DNA of 64,000 nucleotides, taken from positions 29,171 to 93,170 of the forward strand of contig JAJFJQ010000071.1 in NCBI GenBank assembly GCA_021773835.1, given 5' to 3'. Shown in pieces: positions 61,927 through 64,000 of this stretch. Under the pieces are notes generated by a model that did no database searches, was not told where the DNA came from, and saw nothing but the letters and a program-made list of their open reading frames with translations. This DNA comes from Gammaproteobacteria bacterium (lineage in GTDB: Bacteria; Pseudomonadota; Gammaproteobacteria; Ga0077536). The translations under genes were made by a program, and so were the position numbers. Each line of letters begins with the position of its first letter. The first letter of the stretch is position 1.

Positions 61927-62112
61927 ATGTTGATACTGAAACGCAGGGAAGGTGGATCCATTGTTATTAACGGGGATATTGTGGTGACGATCCTGAAGAT
62001 CGAGGGCGGTTCGATTAAGATCGGAATTGATGCGCCGCAGCAGGTAGAGATACTGAGGGACGAGCTTATCGGATCTAGACCGTCGGGTGCTGATCTGGGA
62101 TCGAAACTGTAA
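61927..62112 (+). CDS. csrA: CsrA-like RNA-binding regulator
   Basis: 61 residues, MLILKRREGGSIVINGDIVVTILKIEGGSIKIGIDAP and EILRDELIG, a complete CsrA domain including the N-terminal MLILKRR and the region that contacts GGA motifs. AAGGAGGA is placed well before the ATG. CsrA dimers bind GGA sites in mRNA leaders. Element-borne CsrA copies may regulate element genes or interfere with host control. Confidence 0.92.
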   Translation: MLILKRREGGSIVINGDIVVTILKIEGGSIKIGIDAPQQVEILRDELIGSRPSGADLGSKL

Positions 62113-62309
62113 CGACAATTCGTAATAGTCGTCGCGCCGATGCTCGGCGCTATCTAAGCGAGCGAGTGTTGTTGGTCGCTTTGCGTCATCGCGAGTTGGT
62201 TATCAATGGTCTCGTCAATAGCAGTAAACTAGCGCGATGAGGAAGACGATGTACATCTGCAGGAATGCTTTACGGCCTATTCGACATTGAGACCTATAGG
62301 AGAGGGGCT

Positions 62310-62597
62310 ATGGAGAAAATGATGTTTAACGAAGAGCAGATTGCGTTCGCTTTGCGTCAGGTTGAGACAGGGACGAGTGTAGACGAGATCTGTACGAATT
62401 TGGGCATAACGCAGACTACGTTCGACGACTGGAAAAAGAAATATGGCGGACTTAGCGTTTCTGATCTGCGCCGTTTGATGCATCTGGAGACGGAGGTTCC
62501 TCGGCTCGGGAAACTCGTCAGCCGACTCATGGTCGTGGCCTGGCTAGCCATAATAATTGTGAGTATCTATGCGGTACGTGTCGTGTTGCAATCCTGA
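62310..62597 (+). CDS. IS3-OrfA-like helix-turn-helix protein with membrane tail
   Basis: 95 residues from ATG 62310 (AGGAGAGGGG upstream). Residues 5-60 match the helix-turn-helix and start of the leucine-zipper of IS3-family OrfA transposase subunits: EEQIAFALRQVETGTSVDEICTNLGITQTTFDDWKKKYGGL, and SDLRRLMHLETEVPRL. Instead of the usual OrfA C-terminus the protein continues with a hydrophobic helix VVAWLAIIIVSIYAVRVVL. No OrfB or inverted repeats are seen, so it is not a working insertion sequence. It looks like a domesticated DNA-binding protein anchored to the membrane. Confidence 0.7.
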   Translation: MEKMMFNEEQIAFALRQVETGTSVDEICTNLGITQTTFDDWKKKYGGLSVSDLRRLMHLETEVPRLGKLVSRLMVVAWLAIIIVSIYAVRVVLQS

Positions 62598-63583
62598 TCG
62601 ATATTTCGCGCTCATAAACTATTTCTACTTGCAGTTCCATCGCGGTGATCGGGCGGCGACGTCTAAGGCGGCGTGTCTCAGCGGCCTATCGTACGGGGTG
62701 TACAGCAGCGCTTAATCGCGAAGAAATTTGTTCGCGATTTTCATCCGGAATGAAATGCGATTGCCCAGCCTGTCGAGTTCAACCGTGATCCGTGACGCGA
62801 GACGCACGTGCTTTTTAGTTTTCCACTGAGTGCATAGGTCCTGCCCGCGACGGCAACGCGAGTTCTAAACTCGCGTGCCAAGGGCGGGGCCGCATTCAGC
62901 GGCACCTGTGGACCCCAGTGGGCAACTGATCATGATCCGAAAGGCTGGATCATCTTAGCGGTGCACGCGACGTGACGGGCGAATGCCTGGCGCAATGCGT
63001 GCCTGAACCGAAGGCAGCACTCGTCACTAGTGAGCGAAGCGGGGTAGTGACGAGGGCTGAGTCCCATTAACGGCGCGGGTTTGAGATTGGATTTTCGGAT
63101 TACGCCGGGGTTATGTGTTCTTACAATGCGACCTGCGTCCGAATTCATCCGTGGCCACTACGGGATTAGTGGCAATAGAGCGTACTCGGATCCTTTAACG
63201 CGCTGCGGCTTGTCGCCGTGGGTCCATCTTCATAATCGAGCTGATCGTTACGATCAATTCTTCTTCGCAGGCATTCGCCTGCACTCAATCAACGAGCTGA
63301 GACGATCGCGAATAGCGGTGCCGTCGATGTTCATTTTCAATAAACCGCGGATCCGATCCGCACATCTAAAAGGAGGTGCTGTGATGAAGCCACCCTAAAA
63401 GAAGGCCCATTGTGGGCACGTTGGCCGGCGCTGGGCCATTACCCTAAAGGGAAAAACAGCGTTGCCTGAGACCAGGCACATTCAGGTCTATTGGGATTGG
63501 TGTCCCACGGTCGTTTCGCGTAAGCGAACTCGGTAGTTTCCACTGCCAGGTGACCATTAAAACTTACCACTGGAAATAGCACC
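62598..63583. other. Hairpin-rich non-coding region
   Basis: About 1 kb with no convincing gene. Perfect inverted repeats are dense: AATCGCGAA/TTCGCGATT (62714-62739), ACGCGAGTT/AACTCGCGT (62856-62876), ATGATCC/GGATCAT (62932-62953), CTCGTCACTA/TAGTGACGAG (63020-63054), CCACTA/TAGTGG (63155-63172), GATCG/CGATC (63243-63255), GCAGGC/GCCTGC (63267-63282) and GCGGAT/ATCCGC (63347-63361). The first, followed by TTTTC, may be the terminator of the preceding gene. A 4-codon frame (MKPP) with AAAGGAGGTG ahead is at 63383-63397. It could be an origin (oriV/oriT), a structured RNA or a long leader of the next gene. Confidence 0.6.
63139..63180 (+). repeat. Leader motif, copy B
   Basis: CGAATTCATCCGT with the hairpin CCACTA-CGGGAT-TAGTGG and GGCAATAGAG; the counterpart is at 59655-59694. 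The stem bases differ between the copies while pairing is kept. Confidence 0.6.
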
Positions 63584-64000
63584 ATGAGAGATCTGAACTA
63601 CCAACTCAAACAACTCTGCCAGCGTAATCGAGATGGCAGTTATGTAACGCAAAGCAAGCGGAAGCATCATTTGATGCAGATCGCCAACCAGTTACATGAA
63701 TTAGGGTTTCGTGGCATGCAGGCGCGTTCGTTAAAGCCGAAGCATGTCGATGCGTTAGTCAAAGAATGGCTACAGCAGAAACTTGCTATCGGGACGATCA
63801 AAAACCGGTTGGCGGTGCTCCGTTGGTGGGCACAGAAAGTCGAGAAGCGGAATGTTATTGCAGGCTCTAACGATCACTACGGGATCCCCGCTCGTCAGTT
63901 TGTCACGAATGACTCGAAAGCAAAGGGGGTAAATGCGCAGGATCTGGAAAAGATCAATGATCCGAATGTCCGAATGAGTCTCGCGCTGCAGCAGGCCTTC
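63584..64000 (+). CDS. Integrase-domain protein (conjugative-element type), 5' part
   Basis: The first 139 residues of a protein that runs out of the window. It begins MRDLNYQLKQLCQRNRDG, followed by KRKHHLMQIANQLHELGF, SLKPKHVDALVKEWLQQKLAIGTIKNRLAVLRWWAQKV, and VTNDSKAKGVNAQDLEKINDPNVRMSLALQQAF. This matches the phage-integrase N-terminal SAM-like domain (PF12834) followed by the beginning of an Integrase_1 catalytic domain, as in the integrase-domain proteins carried inside PFGI-1/SXT-like elements. The catalytic residues are beyond the window. It is probably not the element's main integrase. Confidence 0.85.
   Translation, partial: MRDLNYQLKQLCQRNRDGSYVTQSKRKHHLMQIANQLHELGFRGMQARSLKPKHVDALVKEWLQQKLAIGTIKNRLAVLRWWAQKVEKRNVIAGSNDHYGIPARQFVTNDSKAKGVNAQDLEKINDPNVRMSLALQQAF

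Noticed and set aside
62310..62597. Possible IS3 insertion sequence
   Set aside because: Only an OrfA-like helix-turn-helix is present; no OrfB, no terminal inverted repeats and no target duplication.
62930..63398. Two frames in the hairpin-rich region (minus 62930-63148, plus 63081-63398)
   Set aside because: They run through inverted repeats, lack ribosome sites and have no protein-like pattern.

Overview
The window reads as a gammaproteobacterial chromosome of moderate G+C that carries an integrated mobile element on its right side. Chromosomal markers pointing to Gammaproteobacteria are a CpxP/CpxR/CpxA-like envelope stress module with a CpxR-type box, an MltF-type lytic transglycosylase, YhbY, YidD, malate synthase G and a bd-type oxidase of the CioAB type. 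Many of the other enzymes (flavin monooxygenase/acyl-CoA dehydrogenase relatives, a TauD-like dioxygenase, an LLM-type flavin oxidoreductase, a dimethylglycine/sarcosine dehydrogenase relative, class I PHA synthase, a DUF1329 protein) suggest an environmental heterotroph. No species can be named from the sequence alone.

Positions 1-44,522 are ordinary chromosome: cydA(partial)-cydB; a run of catabolic and redox genes (2-25.6 kb) for organic acids, amines and acyl compounds; a DUF1223 protein and the Cpx-like system (25.6-29.7 kb); small housekeeping genes such as a Nudix hydrolase, yidD with a zf-CHCC protein, gcvH, yhbY and a dihydrolipoyl dehydrogenase (29.7-34.4 kb), with a membrane-anchored C13 (caspase/legumain-clan) peptidase among them; phaC, an HDOD protein, mltF, a cytochrome b/c pair and a Tat-exported IorAB-type molybdenum oxidoreductase (34.5-43.8 kb).

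The junction is a tRNA-Ser(CGA) gene at 44,856-44,945. It is preceded by two truncated, rearranged copies of its own 5' half, a scar that suggests repeated recombination at this locus. Rightward of the tRNA lies accessory DNA. 45.1-51.2 kb is a defence-like cargo block: a SEC-C protein with a possible PD-(D/E)XK nuclease core, an XRE-ImmA/PIN pair, and, divergent from that pair across a 12-bp perfect palindromic operator, a four-gene ubiquitin-like conjugation operon (Ubl with C-terminal Gly, an E2-like protein with no cysteine at all, a JAB-E1 fusion, and a DUF6527 zinc-cluster protein). 51.4-52.7 kb holds a tyrosine integrase and an excisionase.

From 53.6 kb to the end the genes match the replication/partition block of PFGI-1/SPI-7-like integrative conjugative elements: Cro-like regulator, ParB, DUF2857, STY4528-like, TIGR03761-like, then an actin-type ParR-ParM pair, DUF3577 (STY4534-like), RadC-like JAB protein, DUF6573, a broken staphylococcal-nuclease-like gene, CsrA, an IS3-OrfA-like helix-turn-helix protein with a membrane tail, a 1-kb hairpin-rich non-coding stretch, and the start of a second integrase-family gene cut by the window edge. 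Several of these genes have closely similar leader hairpins 33-43 nt before the start codon. The right end of the element is outside the window, so whether the 45-51 kb cargo and the conjugative element are one insertion or two cannot be settled here.
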